DNA from: Guyparkeria sp. SCN-R1
GTDB taxonomy: Bacteria; Pseudomonadota; Gammaproteobacteria; Halothiobacillales; Halothiobacillaceae
Assembly: GCF_003932495.1 (NCBI RefSeq)
Contig: NZ_QZMT01000008.1
Coordinates: 1 to 64,000, forward strand
Length of the DNA: 64,000 nucleotides
Reading direction: 5' to 3'
The notes below the pieces were generated by a model that made no database searches, was not told the DNA's origin, and was given only the letters and a program-made list of their open reading frames with translations. Numbering within the stretch: the stretch's first letter is position 1; each line of letters starts with the position of its first letter. A program made the translations under genes and the position numbers. Of this stretch, positions 27,641 through 39,789 are shown one piece after another.

Positions 27641-29104
27641 TCAGAACGTCGACAGGCCCGTCGCTTCCATCAGGCGGTAGCGCCAATAACGCCACCGCGA
27701 GTCATCGGCGTACTCGGTGAAGGGCAGGCTGTGGCGTTCGCCGTTCTCGTTGGACCAGCGGGTATCGAAAAAGCGGCTCGCGGCCTGCAGTGCCGGGTGG
27801 CCGGCGGGGGCCTGCCAGTCGACGTTGGTTTCCATGTTGAAGTTGTCGAGATTGCGACGGGTGAAATTCGCCGAGCCTAGTAGCAGACGGGCCGAACCGT
27901 CGGCCTTGTGATGGAGCAGCAACTTGCTGTGACACTGCTCGCCGTCGGTATCGCACCAGCGCACCTCCATGCCTGCGCGATGGAGCTCCATGCCGACCGG
28001 GCGATTGGGAATGCCGCTTTTCGTTCGCCCGAAGGCGTCGTGGTTCGGATCGAGCAGGGCGCGCAGTTTCACCCCGCGCTCCGCGGCACGCTTGAGCGCC
28101 TCGATCACCTCCCGATGCGCAAGGTAGAACATCGCCAGGTCCAGCCGCTCGCCGGCCTCGGCTGCTTCGATGATCGCCACGGCGGCTTCACGGATGCGGG
28201 CCTCGGTGAGCACGCGCAAGCGCCCTTCGTTCACATCAAAATAGTCCCCGCGGGGCGGCGAGGGCAGGGTGAAGGCCCGCTCGGCCCCCGACAGGCTTGC
28301 CGCAGCCTTCTCCGTTGACAGCAGGTCCAGGGCCGCGGGACCGGCAAACCGCAGCGCCACGTTGCCGTGACGGCTGCTCGCATCGTGCGGATTGGCCGAG
28401 GTGACCAGCCCAATCCAGTTTTCTCCCCGGTCGGCGATCACGGTCTTGCGATGGTTGGCCTTGAAATTGAGCAGCCGCATCCACGCATCGAAGGTCGAGG
28501 CGCGGTCCTCGGCCAGGGGGTTGGGTAGCCAGCCGGAGCCGGGCTCGCTCTCAAGCCAGCGGCAGCATAGTCGCCATAGACCGGACCACAGGGCATTGGG
28601 ATCACGTAGTCGGTCCAGGTCGGTGGTGATAACCCGCACGCCGGCAGAGCGCAGTCGTTCGAGGTGATCGGATTCGATGCTGCCGTAAACGGTGTTGACC
28701 GGGTCGGTAATCAGCACCGTATCGAAATCCGTCTGGCGGCGCTGCTGCTCGACCAGTGCCGTGGTCAGTTCGGCCGAAAGCGGGCGATGACCGTCGCTGG
28801 CCTGGCCGGCGAAATCGTTGAACAGGAACATGTCGAGCACGAGCAACTCCCGCGCCCCGGCCACCATGTCCGCTATCGCATCAAAGATCTCCTGGTCGCT
28901 GACGCGTTTGCCGTTGGGGGCGGTGTAGGTGGTGTCGGCAAGGAAGGTCACGTCCTCTGCCGGCACCCACGGGGTGGCGACATCGAGCCCGCCCGGCATC
29001 GGCTTGTAGACGTGCCAGGTGCCGACGATCAGCCAGGCGAGCAGGCCGATCGACAGCAGGACCATCAACGTGCGTTTGCCGGGGCGGTAGCGGTTATGAC
29101 GCAT
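27641..29104 (-). CDS. Phospholipase D-family protein, membrane-anchored
   Basis: This 487-residue protein has one N-terminal membrane segment (residues about 12-28) followed by two PLD domains. The HxK motifs are NHRKTVIADRGENWIGLVTSA near residue 215 and CHSKLLLHHKADGSARLLLGSANF near residue 395, the second with the downstream Asn/Ser-Glu pattern (NFTRRNLDNFNMETN). The active site should face the periplasm. The closest class is cardiolipin-synthase/PLD-like phosphatidyl transferases or phosphodiesterases; the substrate is not evident. It is convergent with the split NMT1-like gene and divergent from katG. Confidence 0.85.
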   Translation of the reverse strand: MRHNRYRPGKRTLMVLLSIGLLAWLIVGTWHVYKPMPGGLDVATPWVPAEDVTFLADTTYTAPNGKRVSDQEIFDAIADMVAGARELLVLDMFLFNDFAGQASDGHRPLSAELTTALVEQQRRQTDFDTVLITDPVNTVYGSIESDHLERLRSAGVRVITTDLDRLRDPNALWSGLWRLCCRWLESEPGSGWLPNPLAEDRASTFDAWMRLLNFKANHRKTVIADRGENWIGLVTSANPHDASSRHGNVALRFAGPAALDLLSTEKAAASLSGAERAFTLPSPPRGDYFDVNEGRLRVLTEARIREAAVAIIEAAEAGERLDLAMFYLAHREVIEALKRAAERGVKLRALLDPNHDAFGRTKSGIPNRPVGMELHRAGMEVRWCDTDGEQCHSKLLLHHKADGSARLLLGSANFTRRNLDNFNMETNVDWQAPAGHPALQAASRFFDTRWSNENGERHSLPFTEYADDSRWRYWRYRLMEATGLSTF

Positions 29105-29255
29105 GGGGTTGTGCTTCGGGATGGGGCGGGAGTGTCGCGTGGCCGTCGGGTTGGCCGGTCGCTGCCTGGAATCCTACACGCAACGCGTGGCGCGGCGCAG
29201 GTGAATGCACCCCAGGTATCGCCGCGACGCACCCATTGAAGCGGCGGGAGAGGTG

Positions 29256-29270
29256 ATAGTCACTCGCTAT
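29256..29270. promoter_or_regulatory. OxyR-like dyad upstream of katG
   Basis: ATAG-TCACTCG-CTAT matches the OxyR half-element ATAG-N7-CTAT. Seven bases further on, a weaker second element ends in CAAT. It lies in the 400-bp gap between the PLD gene and katG, about 235 bp before the katG start. The rest of that gap holds no gene that I can see. Confidence 0.45.
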
Positions 29271-29468
29271 TAAAGTGCGGTGAAAAATCAATTTGCAGCG
29301 GGTGCGTGGGGAGCCTAAGTTGGTGAACTGACGCCAGTGTCGTGAGGCACCCATCGAATGACGCAGGCGGGAAGGCGTCGGACGGATGGTTGTAGGCATA
29401 GCAGTTTTCCCGGCGGGTTCGCTCGCTGGGACATTTCGCATGAGCGAATCCGGAGAGCCGGCCGTTGA

Positions 29469-31724
<2,256 letters not shown>

Positions 31725-31780
31725 CCGAGGGCAGCGGCGGGGTCGGCGGAGATCCCCGTCGGTCGACGCCTGAATCGCCA

Positions 31781-31813
31781 AGGCCATCGATCCTCGGATC
31801 GGTGGCTTTTTTT
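31781..31813 (+). terminator. Rho-independent terminator of katG
   Basis: GCCATCGATCC pairs with GGATCGGTGGC (one G-T pair), followed by seven T residues. Confidence 0.88.
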
Positions 31814-31848
31814 GTTGCCGAGAAAGGAGCGGGCCGAACGGCCGGTGA

Positions 31849-33663
31849 TTAGCCAGGCGATCTCGGTTGGGTCTCGTCGGCTTCCGAAGAGCCCGTCGGG
31901 TATGCCGGCCCGGTGGGTGCCTCCTGGTCCTCGGTGGCCGACGGGGTCGGGGCCCCGGTCATCTCCATCACGGCATCGTCGCGATAGGTGTCGGTATCCT
32001 CGACGCCACCGGCTTCGTCCTGGTGCTGGTAGAGCTGCTTGCGCAGCCGGCGGGTGTACTTGGCGGCCTTGTAGGCCTGGTCGACGATGCGCCGGACGTG
32101 GCTCAGTTCGTCCAGTCGGGCGACCATCTGACGTACGGGCAGCCGGTCATCGGCACCGGCGCGCAACAACAGCGCCTTGAGCGACTGATAGTCGTCGGCG
32201 AAATCCTTGATCGCCCGCTTGATCGGCTTCATCTCGAAGCCCTCGGTGTCCGGGTCGGCCAGGGCAAGGAAATGCGCGGTCTCGCGCCGGAATTCGGTGA
32301 GTGCCTCGCTGATCGCCGGGTCCGTGGGGGTCGACAGCGTGGCCTCGAGCTTCGCAACCTCTTCGACGTGCTCGACGATATCGCCGTAGTAACGGCCGAT
32401 GCGCATGGCCAGGGGAAAGCCGTCGGCAATCGAGGCGGGTATCTCGCCATACTGGGCCCGGTTGCTGAATTCCGCGGTGGCGAGGATCAGCCGGTCGACG
32501 ATCGCGCGGTCACGGCGCAGGCGCTCGATGGCCGCCGAGCCTTCCATGCTGATCACGTCGCGGGCGCCCCGACGGGCGATCTCGCCGATGCGTTTCAATT
32601 CCATGTTCAGCGCGTCGAGAGCCAGGTCCGGCGTACTGGCGATGTTGCGGTCGAGATGGCGCGGTTGGCCTTCGTCCTCCTCGGCGCTGCGGAATCGGCG
32701 TTCGAGGAATTTGACTAGCCGGGGCGTCAATGGCCAGAAGATCGCCATGCCCAGCAGCTTCGTGGTGGTATGGAAGATGGCAAGCGAGGTGGCCGGCCCC
32801 GGCTCGAGGCGCATGAGCTGGGCGGCGTGTGCGACCAGCCAGAGCAGGGCGGGCAGCCCAACGAACGCCACGATGCCGACCACCACGTTGAACAATACGT
32901 GGGCCATCGCGGCCCGTTTGGCCGAGGACGTGGCGCCGATGACCGCGAACAGGGCGGTGGAGGTGGTGCCGACGTTCGCGCCGATCACCATGGCGGCAGC
33001 CGAAGTCAGCGGGATCAGGCCGGTGCCGGCCGCCGTGAGCGTGATGGCGAGCGACGCACTGGAGGAATTCATCACCACGGTCATGATCACGCCAATGGCC
33101 GCGAACATCAGCAGGCTCCACACACCGTTGCCGGTATGCGCTGCCAGATCGAATCCCTCGCCGAAATCACCGAAGCTCGCCTTGAGTACATCCAGGCCGA
33201 GAAAGAAGATGCCGAAGCCGGTGAGCGCGTCACCGAGGTAGGCGCGCCGCTTGCCCTGACCGGTGACGCGCAGCAGCATGCCGATGGCCACGGCGGGGAG
33301 GGCCAGGGCCTGCAGGTCGACCTTGAAGCCGACGATCGCCACCAGCCAGGAGGTGGCGGTGGTGCCGATGTTGCTGCCGATGATCACCCCGACGGCCTGG
33401 AACAGCGTCAGCAGCCCTGCGTTGACGAAACCGACCGTGGCAAAGATCACCGCGGAAGACGATTGCACCACCGCCGTGATGCCGATGCCCGAGATGATCC
33501 CGCGCGGGGTGGTGGCCGTGCCACGGGCCAGTATCTCGCGCAGCGCGTCGCCGGCGGCGACCTTGAGGCCATCCGTCATCAAGCGCATGCCCAGCAGGAA
33601 CAGGCCGACGCCGCCGAGGAAGGTGAGTGCCAGATGGAGATTCATGTCGTTCATGATAGCCAT
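31849..33663 (-). CDS. Na/Pi symporter family protein with PhoU-like C-terminal domain
   Basis: This 604-residue protein has about nine membrane helices with the two inverted family repeats: VVQSSSAVIFATVGFVNAG with GSNIGTTATSW, and MNSSSASLAITL with GANVGTTSTA. A cytoplasmic helical PhoU-like domain covers residues about 340-550. It should import phosphate coupled to sodium (NptA/YjbB-like), although some homologs export. Starts at 33663, 33654 or 33645 are all possible; none has a clear ribosome binding site. The C-terminal 50 residues are Pro/Asp/Thr-rich and look disordered. Confidence 0.88.
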   Translation of the reverse strand: MAIMNDMNLHLALTFLGGVGLFLLGMRLMTDGLKVAAGDALREILARGTATTPRGIISGIGITAVVQSSSAVIFATVGFVNAGLLTLFQAVGVIIGSNIGTTATSWLVAIVGFKVDLQALALPAVAIGMLLRVTGQGKRRAYLGDALTGFGIFFLGLDVLKASFGDFGEGFDLAAHTGNGVWSLLMFAAIGVIMTVVMNSSSASLAITLTAAGTGLIPLTSAAAMVIGANVGTTSTALFAVIGATSSAKRAAMAHVLFNVVVGIVAFVGLPALLWLVAHAAQLMRLEPGPATSLAIFHTTTKLLGMAIFWPLTPRLVKFLERRFRSAEEDEGQPRHLDRNIASTPDLALDALNMELKRIGEIARRGARDVISMEGSAAIERLRRDRAIVDRLILATAEFSNRAQYGEIPASIADGFPLAMRIGRYYGDIVEHVEEVAKLEATLSTPTDPAISEALTEFRRETAHFLALADPDTEGFEMKPIKRAIKDFADDYQSLKALLLRAGADDRLPVRQMVARLDELSHVRRIVDQAYKAAKYTRRLRKQLYQHQDEAGGVEDTDTYRDDAVMEMTGAPTPSATEDQEAPTGPAYPTGSSEADETQPRSPG

Positions 33664-33823
33664 CTGCCGTGGCGATGTCGGTGGCCGAGGTCACAGCTGT
33701 CGCGAGCAAGGCTGGCGGGCAGGCCGGGTGCTAGACTCCGATCCCCGATTTCACCACCGTGATCGGCTGGGCGTCCGCCAATCCACGGGCGGCCAGCCGA
33801 TGGTCGAGCCCGAGAGGTTGTCC

Positions 33824-34489
33824 ATGCCCCGTCGTACCGTCCTGATGCCCCTGCTGCTCGCCGGCATGGGCCTGACCACTCTGCTTAGCGGCTGTCAGGC
33901 CGAGGTCGAGGCCGAGCTCGAGATCGGCGATATCCTCGAGCGCGAGACCCATGGGCTGTTTGCCACCAGCAAGGTGCGCACCGAGGATTGCGACCGCGGC
34001 AGTCGCAGCGTCGAACGCGAGGGCAGCGCGGGCTGGACCACCTGGGTGCTTTCCGGCGTATTCCCGGACACGCGCTATCGCGGTTGCCGCGAGCTCGAGG
34101 CGGGGGCCGAGACGACATTTCGCAACATGATCGTGTTCGATGCCATGCCGGGCGAGGCCTTGAGCGGCCTCTCGCACGTCAATATCAAGCTCCACGAGCA
34201 GACCCTGTCGGTGGGTTTGCCGCCGTACGTGCAGGGCAATATCGAGCGGGTTCAACGACAGGTGGGTCTCGAAACAATGCCAACCGTGACCGCGCGTATC
34301 GAGTTGATAAACAACAGTGATACGTCATTTGGGTATCGTCTGGCCAACTACTCAGATGATGGATCAACGAGTTGGGGTGAACGTCGAGAGTTGCCGGAGA
34401 GTTCGCGGGTGACGCTGGAATTCCCCACGATGATGGCTGACAAGGTATTGAAGGGTGCGAATGCCCCCCTGTTGAAAATCGATCCCTGA
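33824..34489 (+). CDS. Putative lipoprotein, unknown function
   Basis: The ATG at 33824 follows GAGAGG and begins a lipoprotein signal: MPRRTVLMPLLLAGMG, then the lipobox LLSGC with Cys near residue 24. The mature part of about 198 residues is rich in beta-strand-like sequence, with a Cys pair (EDCDRGSR and RGCRELEAG) that could form a disulfide. Asp at +2 is absent (residue after Cys is Gln), so outer-membrane sorting is expected. I recognise no family. Codons towards the 3' end are more AT-rich than the rest of the gene. Confidence 0.75.
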   Translation: MPRRTVLMPLLLAGMGLTTLLSGCQAEVEAELEIGDILERETHGLFATSKVRTEDCDRGSRSVEREGSAGWTTWVLSGVFPDTRYRGCRELEAGAETTFRNMIVFDAMPGEALSGLSHVNIKLHEQTLSVGLPPYVQGNIERVQRQVGLETMPTVTARIELINNSDTSFGYRLANYSDDGSTSWGERRELPESSRVTLEFPTMMADKVLKGANAPLLKIDP

Positions 34490-34550
34490 TCCTTGGCAGT
34501 TCATCGTTATTGAAATTTTGGCAACGACGAGTTGCTTATTGACCCATGAA

Positions 34551-34580
34551 AAAAGCCCTTGCCTGAAGGCAAGGGCTTTT
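34551..34580. terminator. Bidirectional terminator between lipoprotein and autotransporter genes
   Basis: A 13-bp stem AAAAGCCCTTGCC / GGCAAGGGCTTTT with a TGAA loop serves the two converging genes. Confidence 0.92.
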
Positions 34581-34600
34581 CGCTGGGATCGGTAAACGAT

Positions 34601-36920
34601 TCAGAAGTGCATGGTGATGCTCACGCTACCCCGGTGCTCGTCGTAGTCATCGTTCGCGAGCGTGCCGTCGTAGTTGACCGACACGGTCATCGGCTGCCCC
34701 CAGCCCGTGAAGCCGGCATCCAGACCGACGCCAGCGCGGACGTAGTTGTCGTCGCGGCCGTCGATTGGCGTGGAGAACGGCAGGGTGCCGCCGGTGAAGT
34801 TCGTCCCGACCGTAGTGCCCTCATCTTCCAGTTCCTTGACCCAGTGGAGTCGGGCGTTCGGTTGGATGAAGCCACCGTTGTCGAGCGCGATCGGCATGGC
34901 GACTTGCCCGCCGAGCCAGATGGTGCGTGACTCGAAGTCCATGTCCTCGACGGACATTGAGAGCACGCCTGCGCCGTTTTCTTCGTAGCCGTCGACCTCG
35001 AGGTCGAGGTACTGGAAACGGGCGCTCGGACCGGCGATGAAGCGACCAATCTCGAAGTTATAGCCGCCATCGAGGGTGAAGCTCTTCTGCTTGCCGTCGG
35101 TGCTGCTCTCGGCCAATTCGTTGTACGTGCCGAAGGCGATGCGGCGATCGTTGTCGTAGTCGAGCCAGGAGTAGCCGAATACCGCGTCGGCAAACAGGCC
35201 GGTCGCGCTGCCGTAGGAGCCATAAATCATCGCGGTAGTGCCGTCGACATCCAGGTCGCCCCGGTTGTCGTTGACGCTTCCCTCGTTCTCACCGTAGCCG
35301 ATAGCCGCACCCACGCGCGTCTTGTCCGTGACGCGGTAATCGCCGCCACCGGTGAGTGCGTAACCGTTGTAGTCGGCGCCGGCACCGTTGGTGGTGTTGT
35401 CGATGTCACCGGTGGAGACCGAGCCGGAGAAGAACACCGAGAAGCGTTCTGTAATCTCCATGCTGTTGCTACCGCCTGTGCCCGCCATCAGGCCGGCAAG
35501 GCCTTGTGCGGAGGAATCGGAGGAGGCCAAGCGGACAGCGCTGATGTCCTCGACCGACGTGGCGCTGGCATTCATGTTGCCGCTGGTGGTGCCGGCCGGC
35601 ATGACCATGCGCCCGTTGTTGAGGTGCTTGAGCACCATCTCGATCTGGTCACGTCCCATCAGGAAGGACTGGGTGCCGAAATTGCGCAGGTAGCTCGTGC
35701 CCGCGCGTTCCAGCGCAGTCTGCTTCTCGGCAACGGTGCCAAGCCCGTTGATCTCGGCAATGACATTCGCGAACTCCGGATCGGCGTTCATGAACACGAT
35801 TTCACTGCTGTCGAGCGACGAGGCTACTGCGAACTGGTAATCCGAGCCGGCCGCTTCCACGATCGGGTTAAACAGAGGGATGAAGCGCATGGTGAACTGC
35901 CCGTCGAGCACGCCGACGTCGATCGGGAAGTTCATGTTGATGTTCGACATGTCCTCGACGTCGCCTTCATAGGTGCCGACGTAGGCATCACCCATTGCCG
36001 CTTTGGCATCAGCGATGCGCTGGTCTACCTCGGCTTGCGTAAGGGTGTCGCCGTTCTCGTCCAACCAGGTGTCGCTGCCGGGTGCCTTCCAGACGAGCAG
36101 GTCATCCTCGGATGCGGTGTCGGTGTCTTCGATGAACAGGCCCGTGGGAACCTGGCTCCGGTCGAGGATGGAGTCACCTACGATGCGGAGGTAGTCGGGG
36201 CCGAGCGCTTCGGTCATGTTCGCGAAGGTCACGGTATCTCCGTCGACGCTTACCGTGAGCTGGTCATTATCTTGGTCCGTGTCGAAATAACCTTCTTCGG
36301 GGGAGGGCTCATCGGCGGTTTGGGCGCAACCATAGCCGAACAGGCCGCAAGGAACGTTGGCGCGGGTTTGCAGGGTGCCTTCTTCCGTGATGCCCACGGG
36401 GAGATCGGACTGGCTGGCCGGGGTGAAGTTTGCCCCAGTGCCAGTACCCACTACGACCTTGAAGCCCGTGATCCGCGCACCGGTCTGGTTGGTGACCTTG
36501 CCGATGTTGTTGTAAACCGTGGGAGTCGGGTCGGCGGTGGCAGCAGTCGTGAAGACGGCGTCGAAGGCACCCCTTCCCGTCAGGTTGGTTTTGTAGCGCT
36601 TGCTGGAACGGGGTTCCGCAGCGCAATCCGTGGTGTCGGTAAAGGCACTGAGGTCACGGCTGGACATTGAGACAGTTGGCCGACACGCTGCCGCCGCCGA
36701 CGATTCCATCAACCGCATCGTAGTTGCTCGGCTCAGGCGTGACGGCCTTGATCCCCGGCTCCATCAGGCCGTCATCTTCATCAACCAGGAAATAGCCATC
36801 CCCAGAGGAGTAGTCCAGCTTGAGAATCTGGTCTGCCGAGGCTTGGGCGCCCCACGCGGCGCAACCCAGCGCAATGCATGCTGACAGGGTGCTGCGGCGG
36901 AATGATTTGATTGTTTTCAT
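34601..36920 (-). pseudogene. Autotransporter with C-terminal barrel, frameshifted near the N-terminus
   Basis: From ATG 36920 the protein begins with a signal peptide (MKTIKSFRRSTLSACIALG, cleavage after QASA) and mature DQILKLDYSSGDGYFLVDEDDG. The frame ends at TGA 36654-36656 after SANCLNVQP. The rest is open in another frame from SSRDLSAFTDTTDC (about 36660) to the end. The passenger of about 380 residues contains short Asp-rich stretches. The last 280 residues are a typical autotransporter barrel ending SVSITMHF with terminal Phe. Either one base is extra or two are missing near 36657-36680. A real mutation and a sequence error are both possible. As written, only an 85-90 residue secreted peptide would be made from the native start. 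Confidence 0.82.
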
Positions 36921-36976
36921 GATCCTGTGACTTCCCTTGTTTCATGAATTAAAAGAAACTCGTAATTGCTCTTCTT

Positions 36977-37057
36977 CTTATGTGTCTCATCGTGGACCCA
37001 AAATCACTTATGTGCCTATAGAATTGTTTCGTGATAGTTGGCGAACCGCTTATGCGT
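36977..37057. promoter_or_regulatory. Phased direct repeats upstream of the autotransporter gene
   Basis: CTTATGTGTCT (36977), CTTATGTGCCT (37007) and CTTATGCGT (37049) are spaced 30 and 42 bp apart, close to whole turns of the helix. They lie in the AT-rich part of the 369-bp gap between the autotransporter and the YeeE-type gene. They may bind a transcription regulator. The regulator is unknown. Confidence 0.35.
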
Positions 37058-37112
37058 AAAGGAAACGCCCGATGGCGGGGCGTGAAATGCCCTAATTAAG
37101 GGGCGAATATGA

Positions 37113-37141
37113 CGTTTGCGTGACAGTGCGCCACGCAAACG
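37113..37141. repeat. Perfect 10-bp inverted repeat
   Basis: CGTTTGCGTG (37113-37122) and CACGCAAACG (37132-37141) form a stem with a 9-nt centre, followed by TTTTTCGCTTTTT on the plus strand. It resembles a terminator, but no plus-strand gene precedes it. A second hairpin, GCGCCAC-GAAA-GTGGCGC, lies at 37218-37235. Beyond these the gap shows nothing. Confidence 0.45.
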
Positions 37142-37289
37142 GTCAATTTTTCGCTTTTTGGTGTGGCCTGCCGACAACACGATGAAGTGAGCTTTTCAGC
37201 GCTGCATGGACGACCGTGCGCCACGAAAGTGGCGCGGGGTGGAAGTCAGGGTATGGCCGTGGCGTTTTTTCGGTTCGGGCGGGGGATTA

Positions 37290-38540
37290 TCAGCGGGAGC
37301 ATCCGGTGGGCCGTTCACCGCTGGGGACTTCATCGCGGAAGGGGTGGCAGCGGCGCGGGATCAGGTGCAGGTCGGCCAGCAATGCGCAGGTCAGCGAACG
37401 CCGGCGGCTTTCGGGGTAGAGCGCGCGGTAGAGCATGATCTTGAGGGTCACGAACGCCCCCAGCACGATGCCGCCCAGGGCGATCAGACTGCCCAGCGCC
37501 AGGGTCGAACTGCCCGAGAGCCCCTGGCCGACCGAGCAGCCCATCGCGATGATCCCGCCGGCGCCCATCAGCAGCCCGCCGATCGAATAGGTGCCGAACT
37601 GCGACCAGGCGCGGAATCCCTGCAACCGGAAATGGCCACGGATGACCGCCCAGACGCCGGCGCCAACGATGACCCCGAGCATCGCCACGATGCCGAAGGT
37701 GACTAGCCCAAGGGCTGGTGATTCGGCCAGGCGCAGCACCTCGGCTGCCGGCGCGACGAAGCTCAGCGACTGGGTGCCGGTGCCCTTGGGCGGGTCGAAG
37801 GCCAGGGCGGCCTCGCTCATCAGGGACTGCCCCGCAGGCGAGCCGGTCCACAGCCAGCCGGCGGTGATCACCAGGCCGATACCCAGCCCGCCGATCACGT
37901 CCGCGCGACGCATGCGCTGGGCGTGGTCCATCCGCCACAGCCAGACAATCAACCCGGCGGCCACCACCAGGGCCGTGGCCAAGCGCCAGTGTTCCAATGA
38001 GCCGCTCGGGCTGACGCCTGCGAGCAGGGCGCCCAGATCCTGATGGCCGATCGAGACGGCCTCGAAACTCAACTGCGGCCAGGCCAATGTCTGGTCGACG
38101 AACCAGCGTGCCTCGGGCCAGTAGAGCAGCCCGGCGGCGGTCACGCCCACCACGGCGTACGCCCACAGCGATTTCATGTCCCCCTGGCCAATGTTGACCA
38201 GCGTCTTGGTGGTGCAGCCCCCGGCCAGCACCATGCCCACCCCGAACAGCAGCCCACCGAGCAGGTAGCGCAGCCACGGAAACTCGGCGGCACGGTAGTT
38301 GACCCGGGTCTGATCGAGATCGAATACCCCGCCGGCCTCGAGCAGGGCAACGCCCGCGACCGCGACCGCGATCGATAGTAGCCAGGCGCGCATCCGTCCC
38401 GGATCGCCGGTCAGTACCCAGTCTGAGACGGCACCCATGTTGCAGTAACGGGTGGCCGCGGCGATGGCGCCAAAGGCCAGTCCGATCAGCGCGGCACCGG
38501 TCAGGAGGGTTAGCCAGGGATTGTCGAACAGTAGGGGCAT
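37290..38540 (-). CDS. YeeE/YedE-family transporter (probable thiosulfate or sulfur-compound uptake)
   Basis: This 416-residue protein has about ten membrane helices in two homologous halves. Each half carries conserved Cys motifs of the family: ATRYCNMGAVSDW, GMVLAGGCTTKTLVNIGQG and IIAMGCSVGQGLSGSS. In the characterised TsuA protein such cysteines line the path for thiosulfate. The long Arg/Pro-rich tail after RRRSLTCALL appears unconserved and might be read-through of the family's usual end. The gene is monocistronic here. Confidence 0.87.
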   Translation of the reverse strand: MPLLFDNPWLTLLTGAALIGLAFGAIAAATRYCNMGAVSDWVLTGDPGRMRAWLLSIAVAVAGVALLEAGGVFDLDQTRVNYRAAEFPWLRYLLGGLLFGVGMVLAGGCTTKTLVNIGQGDMKSLWAYAVVGVTAAGLLYWPEARWFVDQTLAWPQLSFEAVSIGHQDLGALLAGVSPSGSLEHWRLATALVVAAGLIVWLWRMDHAQRMRRADVIGGLGIGLVITAGWLWTGSPAGQSLMSEAALAFDPPKGTGTQSLSFVAPAAEVLRLAESPALGLVTFGIVAMLGVIVGAGVWAVIRGHFRLQGFRAWSQFGTYSIGGLLMGAGGIIAMGCSVGQGLSGSSTLALGSLIALGGIVLGAFVTLKIMLYRALYPESRRRSLTCALLADLHLIPRRCHPFRDEVPSGERPTGCSR

Positions 38541-38787
38541 TGAAGACGTGTCACGAAGGGTAAAAAGGGTGTCCGGTCATGGTAGGGCGAAAAGCACGTC
38601 AGGGCGTTGTTTTTGCCACAGAATCTCGTGATCGGGGCATAAGCCGGCCATCCATGGAGGTCGAGTTTGATGTTGGGATATCGAATCAAAGGTTTCGAAT
38701 AGTTCGACAACGTCACCGGAAACCTGGTCCATACTCCGGCGCTTGATATCGGGCAGGGCCCGGTTGGACGCGTTAATGGAGGAAGCG

Positions 38788-39789
38788 ATGAGTTTGCTTG
38801 TCGAGGGGAAGCTGCATACCGACTGGTTCGAGTCGGAATCCGAGGGCGGCGAGTTCGTCCGCAAGGATTCGATGTTCCGTCACTGGATCACGCCGGATGG
38901 ATCACCGGGGCCGACTGGGGAAGGTGGTTTTCCCGCCGAGGCCGGGCGTTACCATCTCTACGTCTCGTATGCCTGCCCCTGGGCGCACCGCACGCTGATC
39001 TTCCGGGCCATCAAGGGTCTGACCGACCTGATCAGCGTCGACGTGGTTCACCCGCACATGCTGGCCGAGGGCTGGCACTTCGGTGACTTCCCCGGCGCTA
39101 CACCCGACAGCCAGATGGGCGCGCACCACCTGCACCAGCTCTACACCCGTGCCGATCCCAAGGTCAGCGGCATCGTCACCGTGCCGGTGCTCTGGGACAA
39201 GCAGCGTCAGACCATCGTGAACAACGAGTCTTCCGAGATCATTCGCATGTTTAATTCGGCGTTCGACGATCTCACGGGTAATCGTGATGATTACTACCCG
39301 GCCGGGCTGCACGAAGCGATCGACTCGATCAACGCAATTGTCTACGAGAACGTCAATAACGGGGTCTATCGTGCCGGGTTTGCCACGGCTCAGGATGCCT
39401 ACGAGACGGCGTTCGATCGCTTGTTCGAGACGCTAGATGAACTGGAGGCCCGTGTGGCCAACCAGCGATATCTGGTGGATGAGCGGATCACCGAGGCCGA
39501 CTGGCGACTTTTCACCACCCTGGTGCGCTTCGATGCGGTCTACTTTGGCCACTTCAAGTGCAATCGGAACCGGCTGACCGACTTCCCCAACCTCTGGGCG
39601 TTCACACGCGAGCTTTACCAGTGGCCCGGCGTGGCCGAGACGGTGCGCCTCGATCACATCAAGCACCACTATTACGTCAGCCACGATTGGATCAATCCCA
39701 CCAGGATCGTACCGCGTGGGCCAACGATCGATTTCGACCAGCCCCATCACCGGGGCCTTCACCGTGACGAGCGCGAGGTATTGCTGTGA
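38788..39789 (+). CDS. Glutathionyl-hydroquinone reductase (YqjG/ECM4 type GST)
   Basis: This 333-residue Xi-class glutathione transferase carries the active-site Cys in YACPWAHRTLIFR near residue 62. Family segments EGWHFGDFPGATPD, TVPVLWDKQRQTIVNNESSEIIRMFNSAF and TEADWRLFTTLVRFD are present. It reduces glutathionyl-hydroquinones to hydroquinones in the cytoplasm. The ATG at 38788 is preceded by GGAGGA; an upstream in-frame ATG at 38743 lacks one. Its stop overlaps the start of the pirin gene by four bases (GTGA), so the two are translationally coupled. Confidence 0.93.
   Translation: MSLLVEGKLHTDWFESESEGGEFVRKDSMFRHWITPDGSPGPTGEGGFPAEAGRYHLYVSYACPWAHRTLIFRAIKGLTDLISVDVVHPHMLAEGWHFGDFPGATPDSQMGAHHLHQLYTRADPKVSGIVTVPVLWDKQRQTIVNNESSEIIRMFNSAFDDLTGNRDDYYPAGLHEAIDSINAIVYENVNNGVYRAGFATAQDAYETAFDRLFETLDELEARVANQRYLVDERITEADWRLFTTLVRFDAVYFGHFKCNRNRLTDFPNLWAFTRELYQWPGVAETVRLDHIKHHYYVSHDWINPTRIVPRGPTIDFDQPHHRGLHRDEREVLL

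Noticed and set aside
33263-33823. N-terminal extension of the lipoprotein gene overlapping the Na/Pi symporter
   Set aside because: A clear lipoprotein signal and ribosome site at 33824 mark the start. The extension is antisense to a conserved gene.
37163-37438. Small plus-strand frame beside the YeeE-type gene
   Set aside because: It overlaps the 3' end of a conserved gene, has no ribosome site and is Gly/Arg-rich as expected by chance.
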